Shown: positions 9,644 through 17,441 of the stretch, one piece after another | Layout of the letters: each line of letters opens with the position of its first letter | How positions within the stretch are numbered: the stretch's first letter is position 1 | Assembly (NCBI GenBank): GCA_029262795.1 | Contig: JAJCYT010000012.1 | Location: 62,001-126,000, forward strand | From: Candidatus Fraserbacteria bacterium | Lineage (GTDB): Bacteria; Bipolaricaulota; Bipolaricaulia; RBG-16-55-9; JAJCYT01 | DNA: 64,000 nt | Reading direction: 5' to 3' | Made by a program: the position numbers and the translations under genes | Notes under the pieces: model-generated | The model's database searches: none | What the model was told of the DNA's origin: nothing | The model's input: the letters and a program-made list of their open reading frames with translations, nothing else

Positions 9644-10357
9644 ATGAACATAATCAAAATGATCATCATCGCCCTTTTATTGACCTTCGGCTCTGCCGGG
9701 ATCACCGGATGGGCAGAGGAAGAGTGCCGCGATGCCACTGGTGCACCGGTGAAGTGTGAGGAAGACGACAGCAGCGCTGACCAGCCGGAGCCAGATACGG
9801 ATACAGATGGCCCTAACGAGGAACCCGAAGCAACAGGTAATGAACCAAGCATTGTAATAGATCCGGAAGTGGAAGCGTTTGTGGTCGCCATGGTCGAAAG
9901 GTTGCAACAAGAGCAGAACACCACGTCCGATTCGGCAGCGGTCGAAGCATTGGAAAAAACGATCGAATTGCTTCATGCCTGGAACCGAAGCTTACAGCCC
10001 TGTCCGCAAACTGCAGACGGTGACTTCAACCGCGACGGACAAGTAAATTCGGCTGATTTCAACATCTGGCAAAACACAACCAGTGACACCGACGCTGACG
10101 CAATTTTGGACCAATTATTGGTTGGTTGCGATCCAAGTTTACCCGAGCCTGAAGCCGGAAAAATTGTGGCTGCCGTGATTGAGTGGGAACCTGATGCATC
10201 CACCACCGAAACTGAAATAATTGCATTGGTTTTAAAACTCGAGTTCGAAGTGCCCTCAACGGGGCAGACTTTTGAGATTGATTTACTCGCCTTCAATAAC
10301 CCAGATAACACTACTGGAGAATCGATATGTTATTTAAAATACAAGCTTGAGCGATAG
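9644..10357 (+). CDS. Exported protein with dockerin-like EF-hand loop
   Basis: The predicted product has a Sec signal (MNIIKMIIIALLLTFGSAG, cleavage near GWA-EEE), a short cysteine pair, an acidic low-complexity linker (DSSADQPEPDTDTDGPNEEP) and, near residue 130, a calcium-loop motif DFNRDGQVNSADF typical of dockerin type I repeats. No catalytic domain is recognisable. The ATG at 9644 has AAGGAG and places the signal at the N-terminus; an in-frame ATG at 9575 also has GGGAGG and would add 23 basic residues. A second exported protein in the window (41082-42131) carries similar loops. The role is unknown. Confidence 0.65.
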   Translation: MNIIKMIIIALLLTFGSAGITGWAEEECRDATGAPVKCEEDDSSADQPEPDTDTDGPNEEPEATGNEPSIVIDPEVEAFVVAMVERLQQEQNTTSDSAAVEALEKTIELLHAWNRSLQPCPQTADGDFNRDGQVNSADFNIWQNTTSDTDADAILDQLLVGCDPSLPEPEAGKIVAAVIEWEPDASTTETEIIALVLKLEFEVPSTGQTFEIDLLAFNNPDNTTGESICYLKYKLER

Positions 10358-10369
10358 TCAGACTTAGCC

Positions 10370-10399
10370 CAGGGTTGGGCCTGCTCAAGCCCAACCCTG
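10370..10399 (+). terminator. Hairpin after dockerin-like gene
   Basis: CAGGGTTGGGC (10370-10380) pairs perfectly with 10389-10399 around an 8-nt loop, 13 bp after the stop codon. No U-run follows, so termination strength is uncertain. Confidence 0.5.
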
Positions 10400-10531
10400 A
10401 CCTCCACTCAACTCCATCATGAAACGCCCAAAGAAATTTTAGCAATTTTGATCCGCACCTGCCCCACAAATGAGTTCTGTAACAAGCATCGAGACTAACG
10501 GGTTCTGTTCGACACTGTCACAGGGCGAACC

Positions 10532-10760
10532 TTAAATTGGCTTAACCAGCTTTCCATCTTTCATCACAACAGGAATGTTTTCGTTGTTTTCCAAAGATCG
10601 GATATCGGCGATCGGGTCGGTTTTGCTGATGATGAGGTCCGCGAGATTGCCGGATGCCAACGTACCAAGGTTGTCTCAGCCTAAACATTCGGCGGCAGTT
10701 TTGGTGGTGGCGACGATGGATTGGCTATTTAACCAGTTCTCGCGAGGTGTATTTCTGCCT
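10532..10760 (-). pseudogene. Amidohydrolase C-terminal remnant
   Basis: Reading the minus strand gives ATTKTAAECLG, a TGA stop, then DNLGTLASGNLADLII, SKTDPIADI and VVMKDGKLVKPI before a TAA at 10532. This is the conserved C-terminal end of amidohydrolases of the imidazolonepropionase/prolidase type, where LG-x-x-x-x-LGTL-x-x-G-x-LADL-I leads into the final strand. Upstream sequence does not continue into the catalytic barrel, and the frame is broken by the TGA. It is a decayed fragment, evidence of gene loss next to the selenoprotein operon. Confidence 0.7.
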
Positions 10761-10811
10761 GTTTCTTGATTCCCTAAACTCTTTGCGACACACCCATCTG
10801 GAGCAAAATCA

Positions 10812-10840
10812 AAGCAGCCCCGGATTCCCCGGGGCTGCTT
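10812..10840 (-). terminator. Terminator of selenoprotein/binding-protein operon
   Basis: A 12-bp perfect stem (AAGCAGCCCCGG at 10812-10823 with 10829-10840) has a 5-nt loop. Read on the minus strand it is followed by TTTGATTTTG. It lies about 65 bp past the stop of the periplasmic binding protein gene. Confidence 0.75.
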
Positions 10841-10903
10841 GTTATCAAAGAGAGTTTTTCACCTTCATACCAATGAACAAATGCGTCTTGATCTGAGTTC
10901 GCC

Positions 10904-11953
10904 TTACCTCCAAAAACGGTTGAAGGTAAAGAAATACTGTCGATCATAGTCGTAAGGGTAACTCATGTAATTGAACGAGCTCGCAGATGCCCAGATCTTG
11001 GTGGGCATAAAGTAGCCCTCAAGTGGGTCTTGAGCCACAACGAACATCTTCAACTCAAGCAACGCCTTTTGGAACATGTCGTAGTCGTCCTGAGTGGTGA
11101 CCATGTGGAGGACTTTGTCATCGAAAAGCTGTTTGAAGTTCGATGGCCCGCCAAATGTACCTACTTTAATTAGACGATCTGTGCCGGCGGTGGTTTCCAC
11201 CACGGCCCGAACCACTTCATCAACCAAGGTGTAATCAGCGAGTACCAGGTAGTTGATCGGTGTTTCTTCGGCATCCCCTGTGCCCGTGATCACGGCCAGG
11301 GTGTCCTCGTAAGCGCTTTCGGCTGTGGTCATCACCGTGCCCTTGAACATCGCGCCCGCCTTGGCTTCCAGCCCGCGGACGAAACCGTTCTGGCGGACGT
11401 CGTTCATATCGCTGGCGATCGCCATAAACTCACGTTCTCCACCAACTGCGCCCTTGGCCCAGGCAAACCCTGCTGCAAACGGCTCGACGCCAACAAACGC
11501 AGTCAGGTTACCATCAAAGCCAGGAACGGATCGTCCAACCAAAACCACGGGGATCCGAGCCAGCGTGGCCCGTCCCAATGCCCCTTGCAAGCCGGCCACA
11601 TCGGCTACCGGCGTGAGCAGGATGCCACCTACACCTTGTTCGATAAACGCATCAATCGCGGCCGATTGTTCAGCGGCGGTCGAGGCGGTCTTAACGTCCA
11701 ACAAGATCTTTGCATCGGTTCGCAGTGGCTGTGGCAGCGCCGTGCCCTGATTGTAAGTCTCTGGCGGTGGTAACAGTTCCATATCACGCTCAAGGATTGG
11801 CACCATCAGCGCCATGTCCCAAGCCGTGCCCTCGTAGTCATGGGAGATCACCCCGATGGTGATCTCCGGCAATTGCTGTGCCACGTTATCAGACACACCG
11901 ATAAAGCCAAGCGAAACCGCTAAGACTAGGACGGTTACGAATAATCGTTTCAT
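10904..11953 (-). CDS. Periplasmic sugar-binding-type protein (LacI-like fold)
   Basis: The 349-residue product has a Sec signal (MKRLFVTVLVLAVSLGFIG) and a type I periplasmic binding fold: ITIGVISHDYEGTAWDMAL at the start, IDAFIEQGVGGILLTPVA near residue 110 and IPVVLVGRSVPGF. This resembles substrate-binding proteins of ribose/simple-sugar ABC systems, but no ATPase or permease lies nearby and the C-terminus (YDYDRQYFFTFNRFWR) is unusual. The ATG at 11953 follows GGAGGGG; a longer start at 11983 lacks this. It is 13 bp behind the selenoprotein gene, so they form an operon. The ligand is unknown, and it may be a sensor component. Confidence 0.75.
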   Translation of the reverse strand: MKRLFVTVLVLAVSLGFIGVSDNVAQQLPEITIGVISHDYEGTAWDMALMVPILERDMELLPPPETYNQGTALPQPLRTDAKILLDVKTASTAAEQSAAIDAFIEQGVGGILLTPVADVAGLQGALGRATLARIPVVLVGRSVPGFDGNLTAFVGVEPFAAGFAWAKGAVGGEREFMAIASDMNDVRQNGFVRGLEAKAGAMFKGTVMTTAESAYEDTLAVITGTGDAEETPINYLVLADYTLVDEVVRAVVETTAGTDRLIKVGTFGGPSNFKQLFDDKVLHMVTTQDDYDMFQKALLELKMFVVAQDPLEGYFMPTKIWASASSFNYMSYPYDYDRQYFFTFNRFWR

Positions 11954-11966
11954 GAAGATCCCCTCC

Positions 11967-12728
11967 TTAAAGTCCCGGCGCAACGCCGAAGATATTGCTG
12001 AGAATTTCGTCGCCCTGTTCGGCGCGTTCCCAGACTTGGGTCAGGATGATTTTTCCGTTCAGGTCAATGATGATGGCGCCTTGTGGGCGGCCCCCAAACA
12101 TGTGCGTGACCTTGGTAGAGTACGTGCTGGTGCGCTGTTCTTGTGGTCCCTCCTCATCAATGAGGAAAATGCGGTTGTCTGGCGGCGCGCTGAGGTTACG
12201 CAGTGTATAGAGCATCATTTGCGCGCGCTGACGGCGGTCGTTGTAGGACTCTTGCAGGAACTCCGTGCTCGTACCCGAATTTTCGGGGTGGCGTTCGCGC
12301 CCGTAGACGTCCAACATCACGACTGGAAATTCTTCAAACTTGTTCAACATATCATTGTTCGGAACCCAGTTCCGTAGATAAGGTGGTCAGTACCAGCTCC
12401 CGGTAATTAGGACAATGAACTTCTCACCGATGTAATCGGACAGAGCCACTGGCTCACCGTCCATATCCAACAGGGTGAAGTCTGGAGCTGCCATACCCGA
12501 CTGAATTGCGGTGGAGTCTCTGAACCCCCACATGTTGGGCCGGCCTTCGGCCAGTGGATTGTCGGTCAAGAAGTTCTCATCAACGTCTGCTACATAGTAT
12601 GTTTCGGCTATAGCTTGCCATGCATCCATTTGGTCTTGAGTATATTCCTGCTGAGACAACAGTACCTGACTGCCGGCACTCAGGAAAAGCAACGATGCAA
12701 GGCTAACTAAGATGGTTAGCTTACGCAT
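11967..12728 (-). CDS. Deiodinase-like thioredoxin-fold selenoprotein (Sec114, UGA)
   Basis: The reading frame is split only by a TGA at 12389-12387. Read as selenocysteine, it gives one 253-residue exported protein. It has a signal peptide (MRKLTILVSLASLLFLSAG), then APDFTLLDMDGEPVALSDY, then FIVLITGSWY-U-PPYLRNW, and downstream VVMLDVYGRERHPENSG. Iodothyronine deiodinases and their bacterial homologues have T-U-P-P-F at the active site followed by VY-x-x-E-A-H-P, so the TGA sits exactly at the catalytic residue. A SECIS-like hairpin begins 12 nt after the UGA. The ATG at 12728 has AGGAGG upstream. A thiol or halide reductase role in the periplasm is possible; the substrate is unknown. A gene-finder without Sec would report two fragments (12387-12728 and 11967-12350). 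Confidence 0.85.
12360..12389 (-). promoter_or_regulatory. Bacterial SECIS-like element
   Basis: Directly after the UGA (12389-12387) come 12 nt and then CGGAAC-TGG-GTTCCG, a perfect 6-bp hairpin (12374-12360) with a G-containing 3-nt loop. In bacterial selenoprotein mRNAs the SelB-binding apical hairpin lies about 11 nt past the UGA. The match of distance and loop is good; SelB recognition is inferred. Confidence 0.65.
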
Positions 12729-13342
12729 AAGGCGTCTACCTCCTTTTAGGGTAGGTTTAATAGGGTTGTTACAACAACAGGTGATACCCAACAACGGCAC
12801 CCTCTCATAATCCTTTTGATATCGATGAAGGGTTTGCTGATTCAGAAATTTGTAGTTTGGTCGAAAAAGATGTCTCAGAGTCCCCCACTTTTGGGGCGAG
12901 GCTGCCCACGGCAGCCCATGCGTCCACGATCAGATGAAGGCCCAAACGGCAAGGCGGAGAACACCTCGATCTGCGTTGGGGGATGGATCTGTATGGTATT
13001 TGTCCATTTGCCGTTTCATGGCCACCTCCTTATTGACACCTCCAAGTATCCTCGCAAGTCAGCATAATTAAATGATCTGTATCAAAACCAAAGTTGATCC
13101 TCGTCACACTCCCAGGTTAAATTTGAATACAAGATAAATAAGTGAATGTAAGGCTGAAAATTATGTATTAATTGAAGTCACATTAAAATCATTACCCTCG
13201 ATAAAATAGCTTCTCCAGTTATTCAAGCGAGCCGGTCAGACCCTCCAAAACATTGAGATTGACAGAGAAGGCCGCGTCATCCACAAGTTACGCGCTGTGT
13301 CTTCATCTATCAGGATATTTAACAACGTCGGATTTTGAAATA
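12729..13342. other. Leader/intergenic region upstream of selenoprotein operon
   Basis: This stretch holds one short minus-strand frame (12930-13019, listed separately) and otherwise no recognisable gene. The selenoprotein frame stays open upstream of its ATG to a TGA at 12932-12930, but without family similarity. No clear promoter was identified on the minus strand. Confidence 0.4.
12930..13019 (-). CDS. Possible 29-residue peptide with strong ribosome site
   Basis: The minus-strand ATG at 13019 is preceded by AAGGAGGTGGCC, an almost ideal Shine-Dalgarno with five-base spacing. The frame encodes MKRQMDKYHTDPSPN and ends with LRLAVWAFI before a TGA. It lies about 200 bp upstream of, and in the same orientation and phase as, the selenoprotein gene. 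It could be a leader peptide or the start of a degraded gene. No homology is recognised. Confidence 0.3.
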   Translation of the reverse strand: MKRQMDKYHTDPSPNADRGVLRLAVWAFI

Positions 13343-13405
13343 TGATTGGCATCACAATCGTTTCTGATAGATATCATTTCTGAAAGGTGATCTTGAAACT
13401 ATCCT
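13343..13405 (+). promoter_or_regulatory. Tandem Fnr-like boxes and -10 of lipoprotein gene
   Basis: Cores TGATTGGCATCA (13343-13354) and TGATAGATATCA (13365-13376) are both perfect TGAT-N4-ATCA palindromes with centres 22 bp apart. TATCCT at 13400-13405 is centred 32 bp from the proximal box, so the boxes would sit near -41.5 and -63.5. The gene starts at 13436 behind AAGGGAGG. Confidence 0.75.
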
Positions 13406-13435
13406 ACAGTCAAATGATAACAAGGGAGGCTGTCT

Positions 13436-13876
13436 ATGCAGTTCAGGAAGTTACAATTGGCCCTAATCATTGTTGGCATATGGATGCTCGGTGGATGTCA
13501 GTCATCCGAGTTAGTGATTGATGACCCCGAAGCCTGGCTGGACCAAACCGTTGCAGACCACGCTATTTCCAGGGTGTATTCGGTTGATTTGAATGGTGTA
13601 AACACGTTCTACCCCAGTATCCGCTTGACACCCGAAAATTACTTCATTGAGGACCTGGATGCGCTTTTGGCCGAAGCCGTCGAGTTGTTTCAGGCTGTGT
13701 TTGATTTTGACAAAGTGCAGAACGTGGAAGTTATTTGGATGGAGGACGATTTTCCCAATCCTGCCAGTGAAATTTTATATATCAAGCTGACGCGAAATAC
13801 GTTTGAACAAATCGAATGGCGGTTATCTGATCCAACCTTACTGCGGTCTTTGGCTGACCAGTTCGACCTCAAGTGA
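13436..13876 (+). CDS. Short lipoprotein of unknown function
   Basis: The 146-residue product has a lipoprotein signal ending in the lipobox LGGC at about residue 21. The mature part is acidic with alternating predicted helix and strand (LDALLAEAVELFQAVFDF; NVEVIWMEDDFPNPASEILY) and has no family I recognise. The ATG has AAGGGAGG upstream. Its promoter carries one of the best tandem Fnr-like box pairs of the window, so it is probably induced with the usp, pckA and oxidase genes. It is monocistronic. Confidence 0.7.
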   Translation: MQFRKLQLALIIVGIWMLGGCQSSELVIDDPEAWLDQTVADHAISRVYSVDLNGVNTFYPSIRLTPENYFIEDLDALLAEAVELFQAVFDFDKVQNVEVIWMEDDFPNPASEILYIKLTRNTFEQIEWRLSDPTLLRSLADQFDLK

Positions 13877-13972
13877 ACTGCCGCCCTGATCAGGTATTTA
13901 ATAAACCCTATGGTAGCCTTTATTGCTCATCTGTTCAGCTGAAACGATTGAGGCATACCAAGGGTCAATGAT

Positions 13973-14809
13973 TTATCCCAAAAGATAAGCCAACATCATG
14001 ATCAAAACAAATGCCAGGCTGGCGACCAATTGCTGAATGCCGATCTTGCTTGGCCTGTACCCACAAGCAGGACGAATGACGCCTGCCAATGAGCAAAAGA
14101 GCATCAACAAAAAGGCACCCAGCACCCACCAATTCACCATGGCAAACGCGACAAGCACCCCACTTACAGCGAGATTGAAAGCATGAAACCCCAAGCTGGG
14201 CAAAGCCTTGTTAAAATGCCAGCCAAGGGAGTGGCTCTCCTTAAGAATCCGTTGCTCCAGGCGAATGTAAACGTGAACAATGGAGGCAGCGGACTGTAAC
14301 CATGTGAGTAAAAAAAGCGTCCAAGCCACGTCATCTGATACCCCTCCACTGATCCAGTACGCAGCCGGTGCGGTCAGCGCCAGAGCGCCCGCACCGATGA
14401 GTTCAAGCTGCCACTGGCGGCGCTCTTTGCGTCGCCAGATCAGCCACAAGTAGAAGGCAAAGATGGGAATACCGGGCACGGCAAGCCACAACAATTGTCC
14501 ATATCCGGCCTGTGCCAACTTCCACACGCCCAGGCTTCCCAGCACGGTGTAGACAGTGATCCAAACCAAGGCGGGCAACAAATCTCGGCGTGCGCGCCGA
14601 CCGGCGTTCACTTTGACGATTAAGGTAACAGGCTGGCGAATTAGAAAGGCAATGAGCGCACAAAATATTAAGAGGATGAGGTCACCATCTGGTTTTCCTC
14701 CGGCTGCCGCTCCGATGAACAACGGCCCCAGCAACCAAATCCACGCACCATGCTCCATCGGGATGAAGAAATGCTTATTTAGGATTTGCTTGTAGATGGG
14801 TTGATCCAT
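13973..14809 (-). CDS. YwiC-like integral membrane protein
   Basis: The 278-residue protein has about eight to nine predicted membrane segments and begins with the family signature FIPMEHGAWIWLLGPLFIG near residue 15. In Bacillus subtilis the ywiC gene lies in the fnr/nar region, so an association with nitrate or anaerobic metabolism is known for the family, though the molecular role is not. Here it sits beside genes with Fnr-like promoters but has no clear box of its own. The start codon has only a weak GGGGCAC ribosome site. Confidence 0.75.
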   Translation of the reverse strand: MDQPIYKQILNKHFFIPMEHGAWIWLLGPLFIGAAAGGKPDGDLILLIFCALIAFLIRQPVTLIVKVNAGRRARRDLLPALVWITVYTVLGSLGVWKLAQAGYGQLLWLAVPGIPIFAFYLWLIWRRKERRQWQLELIGAGALALTAPAAYWISGGVSDDVAWTLFLLTWLQSAASIVHVYIRLEQRILKESHSLGWHFNKALPSLGFHAFNLAVSGVLVAFAMVNWWVLGAFLLMLFCSLAGVIRPACGYRPSKIGIQQLVASLAFVLIMMLAYLLG

Positions 14810-14902
14810 TTGAGTGCCCCCTGTGCCAGTCGTTTATTGGGTTGTGTCGCAAAGCATTCAGGGAATCAAGAAGCAGGCAGAGATACACTTCGCGAAAACA
14901 GG

Positions 14903-15142
14903 CTAATTTTCTTTGAGCCATTGGGAAATCTCTTGCCGCTTGGGAAGCCCTCCCTTATGCATCAATTTGCCATCCACCATCACAGCAGGGGTGCTCATGA
15001 TGCCACGTGAAACAATTTCTAATGGGTCATCCACTTTGATCAACTCAATCTCAATGCTTAGCTGCTGTGCTTCGGACCTAATCATTTCCTGAGTGGTGAT
15101 GCATTTTTTGCAACCCGTTCCAAACACTTCTACTTTTTTCAT
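14903..15142 (-). CDS. Thioredoxin-fold redox-active disulfide protein
   Basis: The 79-residue protein has the thioredoxin-like start KKVEVFGTGCKKCITTQEM, with the redox pair C10-x-x-C13, and the cis-proline strand STPAVMVDG near residue 51. It belongs to the small redox-active disulfide protein 2 group. Such proteins are commonly encoded next to DUF318-type permeases, as here: the permease gene lies 18 bp upstream in the same operon. It may deliver electrons to, or keep thiols reduced on, the permease. The substrate is unknown. Confidence 0.88.
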   Translation of the reverse strand: MKKVEVFGTGCKKCITTQEMIRSEAQQLSIEIELIKVDDPLEIVSRGIMSTPAVMVDGKLMHKGGLPKRQEISQWLKEN

Positions 15143-15160
15143 AATGTGTTCCTTTTTTTG

Positions 15161-16123
15161 CTAAAACAACCAGTTAAATCCATACCCGACCAATACAAAA
15201 GCAATGGCCAGATACAGCACAAACAAGACCAACATCTGCGGACGCAATACTTTTCTTAGGATGACTAATTCTGGCAATGAAATCGCTACGGTGCTCATAA
15301 TAAAGGCAAGGGTTGTACCTACTGGAAGTCCCTTCGCAATCAGCACATCTGCTACGGGGACCACCCCGGTAACATTGGAATACAGGGGTACAGCCAAAAT
15401 AACGGCCAAGGGCACGGCAAAGAGATTGTCTGCGCCTGCATGGGCTATGAACCATTCTTGGGGAACATAACCGTGGATACCAGCGCCTAAACCAACACCA
15501 ATCAAAACGTAAAGCCAAACACGCTTGAGAATATCTGAGGTTTCCTCCCACGCGTAATAAAAGCGCCTTTGCATCGAAACTTTCAATTCTTCCTGATCAA
15601 TGGCACTGACTGTTGCTTGAAAAACGAAAGGCTCAACCCATCTTTCCACTTTCAATAGATCAATTAGCGCCCCACCTACCATGCCTGTAACCATACCCGT
15701 TGCTAAATAAGCCAACGTAAACGTCCAGCCAATGGCTTCGCCAAACAAAATCGCAGCGACTTCGTTCACCATCGGAGAGGTGATTAAAAATGCCATCGTC
15801 ACCCCGAGCGGAATACCTGAACTCAAGAACGCAATAAATAAAGGAATAGAAGAACATGAGCAAAAAGGCGTAATCGCACCGAGCGTAACAGCAAGAAAAT
15901 AGGCCAGAAGTTTTGGCTTACCATCTAACCATTGGCGCACTTTTTCTGGCGAAACCCAGGAGCGTAGAAATCCAACCAACAGCATGAGTGTGGTGAGCAG
16001 AAAAAAAATCTTGGTGGTATCTTCAATAAAAAAATGAACAGCTTCAGCCAGGTGCGTTTGAGGATCAAGTTGCAGCAGATTATAGGCCAGGAAGTCGGCC
16101 AGTTGGGTAAAGAATTCAAACAT
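15161..16123 (-). CDS. DUF318-family permease (ArsP/SO_0444-like)
   Basis: The 320-residue membrane protein has about eight transmembrane segments and the family hallmark TPFCSCSSIPLF near residue 85, followed by LITSPMVNEVA. Members include efflux permeases for organoarsenicals and metal or metalloid species, where the paired cysteines are important. The adjacent small thioredoxin-like gene supports thiol chemistry in transport. No ArsR-type repressor is next to it. The specific substrate cannot be told from the sequence. Confidence 0.88.
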   Translation of the reverse strand: MFEFFTQLADFLAYNLLQLDPQTHLAEAVHFFIEDTTKIFFLLTTLMLLVGFLRSWVSPEKVRQWLDGKPKLLAYFLAVTLGAITPFCSCSSIPLFIAFLSSGIPLGVTMAFLITSPMVNEVAAILFGEAIGWTFTLAYLATGMVTGMVGGALIDLLKVERWVEPFVFQATVSAIDQEELKVSMQRRFYYAWEETSDILKRVWLYVLIGVGLGAGIHGYVPQEWFIAHAGADNLFAVPLAVILAVPLYSNVTGVVPVADVLIAKGLPVGTTLAFIMSTVAISLPELVILRKVLRPQMLVLFVLYLAIAFVLVGYGFNWLF

Positions 16124-16317
16124 TTTTCAGTTGTCCTTCCGTCTAGCCTTTGTCCTTTACGGCACTCACAGGCACCTGCTACTTTCTTATTTTCATTGCG
16201 ATCGAAGCTAAACTTGTCCGAGCCTCCAGCCGGACAGAATGCGCTAAGGAATGAAGGAAGCCTGACATTTTTTCAAATTGTTTTTGTTTTCAATATTTCC
16301 ACCCCAAGCTCATCGCT

Positions 16318-16863
16318 TTAACGTGGCTTTAAACTCATTTCGCGAGACCCCTGATGCAGTGATACGGTTTCAAAGCCAAGTTCATGGTTAATATGAATCA
16401 TCGGCCCGTTGCGATTTTCAACTTCTGCCCAAAGGGTGTCCAACCCCATAAAGCGTGCCATGGTCACCACAGCCATCAACATTTTTTTACCCAATCCATC
16501 CCCTTGAAAATCCTGATGCACAAAGACCATAACTTCCGCCCGAGTGTTATGGTCTTTGATCCAGGCAGCGTGGGCCACCACATTGGGGCCATGTTTGGCA
16601 ACCAGTTGCACATCCGCTAAAAACAACTGGGTCAGCCAGGCACGAACGGCCTCTTCCCGCTTTGGTGGCAGTCCCATTGCCGACTGATCGCGATTGAAGG
16701 TCATATACATGGCGACCAGCCCTTCAAGATCCCTTTGCCCAAGGCGGCACAATCTGATTCGCCGCCCATGTCGATCCAAATACAACGACAGGGGCACACT
16801 TTGTTCAGGTTTGTTCTCCGCCAGAAGGTGACGCAGTCGTTGTATCTCTTTAGAATCATTCAT
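16318..16863 (-). CDS. GNAT family N-acetyltransferase
   Basis: The 181-residue protein contains the GNAT acetyl-CoA-binding motif A (VFVHQDFQGDGLGKKML, about residues 112-128) and the following IHINHELGFE segment. The layout resembles the acetyltransferase domain of Pat-type lysine acetyltransferases, which control acetyl-CoA synthetase, but no cyclic-nucleotide or CoA-ligase domain is attached. It overlaps the end of the upstream usp gene by eight bases, so the two are translationally coupled and share the Fnr-like promoter at 17354-17387. It may acetylate a metabolic enzyme under low oxygen. Confidence 0.82.
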   Translation of the reverse strand: MNDSKEIQRLRHLLAENKPEQSVPLSLYLDRHGRRIRLCRLGQRDLEGLVAMYMTFNRDQSAMGLPPKREEAVRAWLTQLFLADVQLVAKHGPNVVAHAAWIKDHNTRAEVMVFVHQDFQGDGLGKKMLMAVVTMARFMGLDTLWAEVENRNGPMIHINHELGFETVSLHQGSREMSLKPR

Positions 16864-17302
16864 GTGTTTCTTGTCCGATCTGCACGGTGAGTACTGGGAT
16901 GGGGCTATTGCGAACCACCTCTTCGGTAATTGTACCCAACTGCACGCGCGCTTTACCGCGATGGCCGTGGGTGCCCATCACAATCAGATCAATGTGCCAT
17001 TGATGCCCCGCCGCAATAATTTCCTCCGCAGGATGGCCTTTGCGCACATGTTCCTCTATGGCCAGGTTTTCTGTTTTCCTCATGGCATCCACCGTCACCC
17101 CAACCACTTTTTTGGCATGGACCAGCATATCGTTAGACAGGACATCAGTGCCAGATTTGCCTGTCCGCATCCCTTCAGGCAGATCGGCCACGCAAAGCAC
17201 ATGAAGCGTTGCCTCGTATTTTTCAGCAATAGAAACCGCCACCCTAAACGTATGTTGATTTTGAGTTGATCCATCCGTTGGCACCAGAATGTTTTTGAAA
17301 AT
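16856..17302 (-). CDS. Universal stress protein, UspA family, probable ATT start
   Basis: This is a UspA protein with canonical ATP motif GTHGHRGKARVQLGT (G-x2-G-x9-G-T). A GTG at 17323 would add seven residues but has no ribosome site; a perfect GGAGGT at 17309-17314 lies six bases before an ATT at 17302-17300, and the frame from there reads I/M-F-K-N-I-L-V-P-T-D-G-S, exactly the usual Usp N-terminus. AUU initiation is therefore likely, as known for infC. The first gene of a usp-GNAT operon, it shares a divergent regulatory region with the CoA-transferase gene. Confidence 0.85.
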   Translation of the reverse strand: MFKNILVPTDGSTQNQHTFRVAVSIAEKYEATLHVLCVADLPEGMRTGKSGTDVLSNDMLVHAKKVVGVTVDAMRKTENLAIEEHVRKGHPAEEIIAAGHQWHIDLIVMGTHGHRGKARVQLGTITEEVVRNSPIPVLTVQIGQETHE

Positions 17303-17323
17303 GGGCAGACCTCCTTCAACCAC

Positions 17324-17416
17324 ATTTTGCGAAAAATCTAGAGTACAATGAAATGATTTTGATCAGGATTTTTCCTAATGTGAATCATGGTGATTGCCCC
17401 TGTCGTTGCCTAAGAT
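17324..17416. promoter_or_regulatory. Tandem Fnr-like boxes between usp and CoA-transferase genes
   Basis: TGATTTTGATCA (17354-17365) is a perfect core; TAATGTGAATCA (17376-17387) has one mismatch. Their centres are 22 bp apart. Rightward, TAAGAT at 17411-17416 is centred 32 bp from the second box; leftward, CAAAAT at 17324-17329 is centred 33 bp from the first. Both divergent promoters could thus use class II activation. Confidence 0.7.
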
Positions 17417-17441
17417 CAGGCGACAGAAAGCGAGGTCATAA

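Noticed and set aside
10532-10760. TGA in the amidohydrolase fragment as a second selenocysteine codon
   Set aside because: The position in the family is a structural LG-x-D/E-x turn, not a catalytic site, no hairpin follows at the right distance, and the rest of the enzyme is missing.
12387-12800. Reading the selenoprotein as two independent small genes
   Set aside because: Both halves belong to one deiodinase-like fold in the same frame, and the downstream half has no ribosome site or plausible start of its own.
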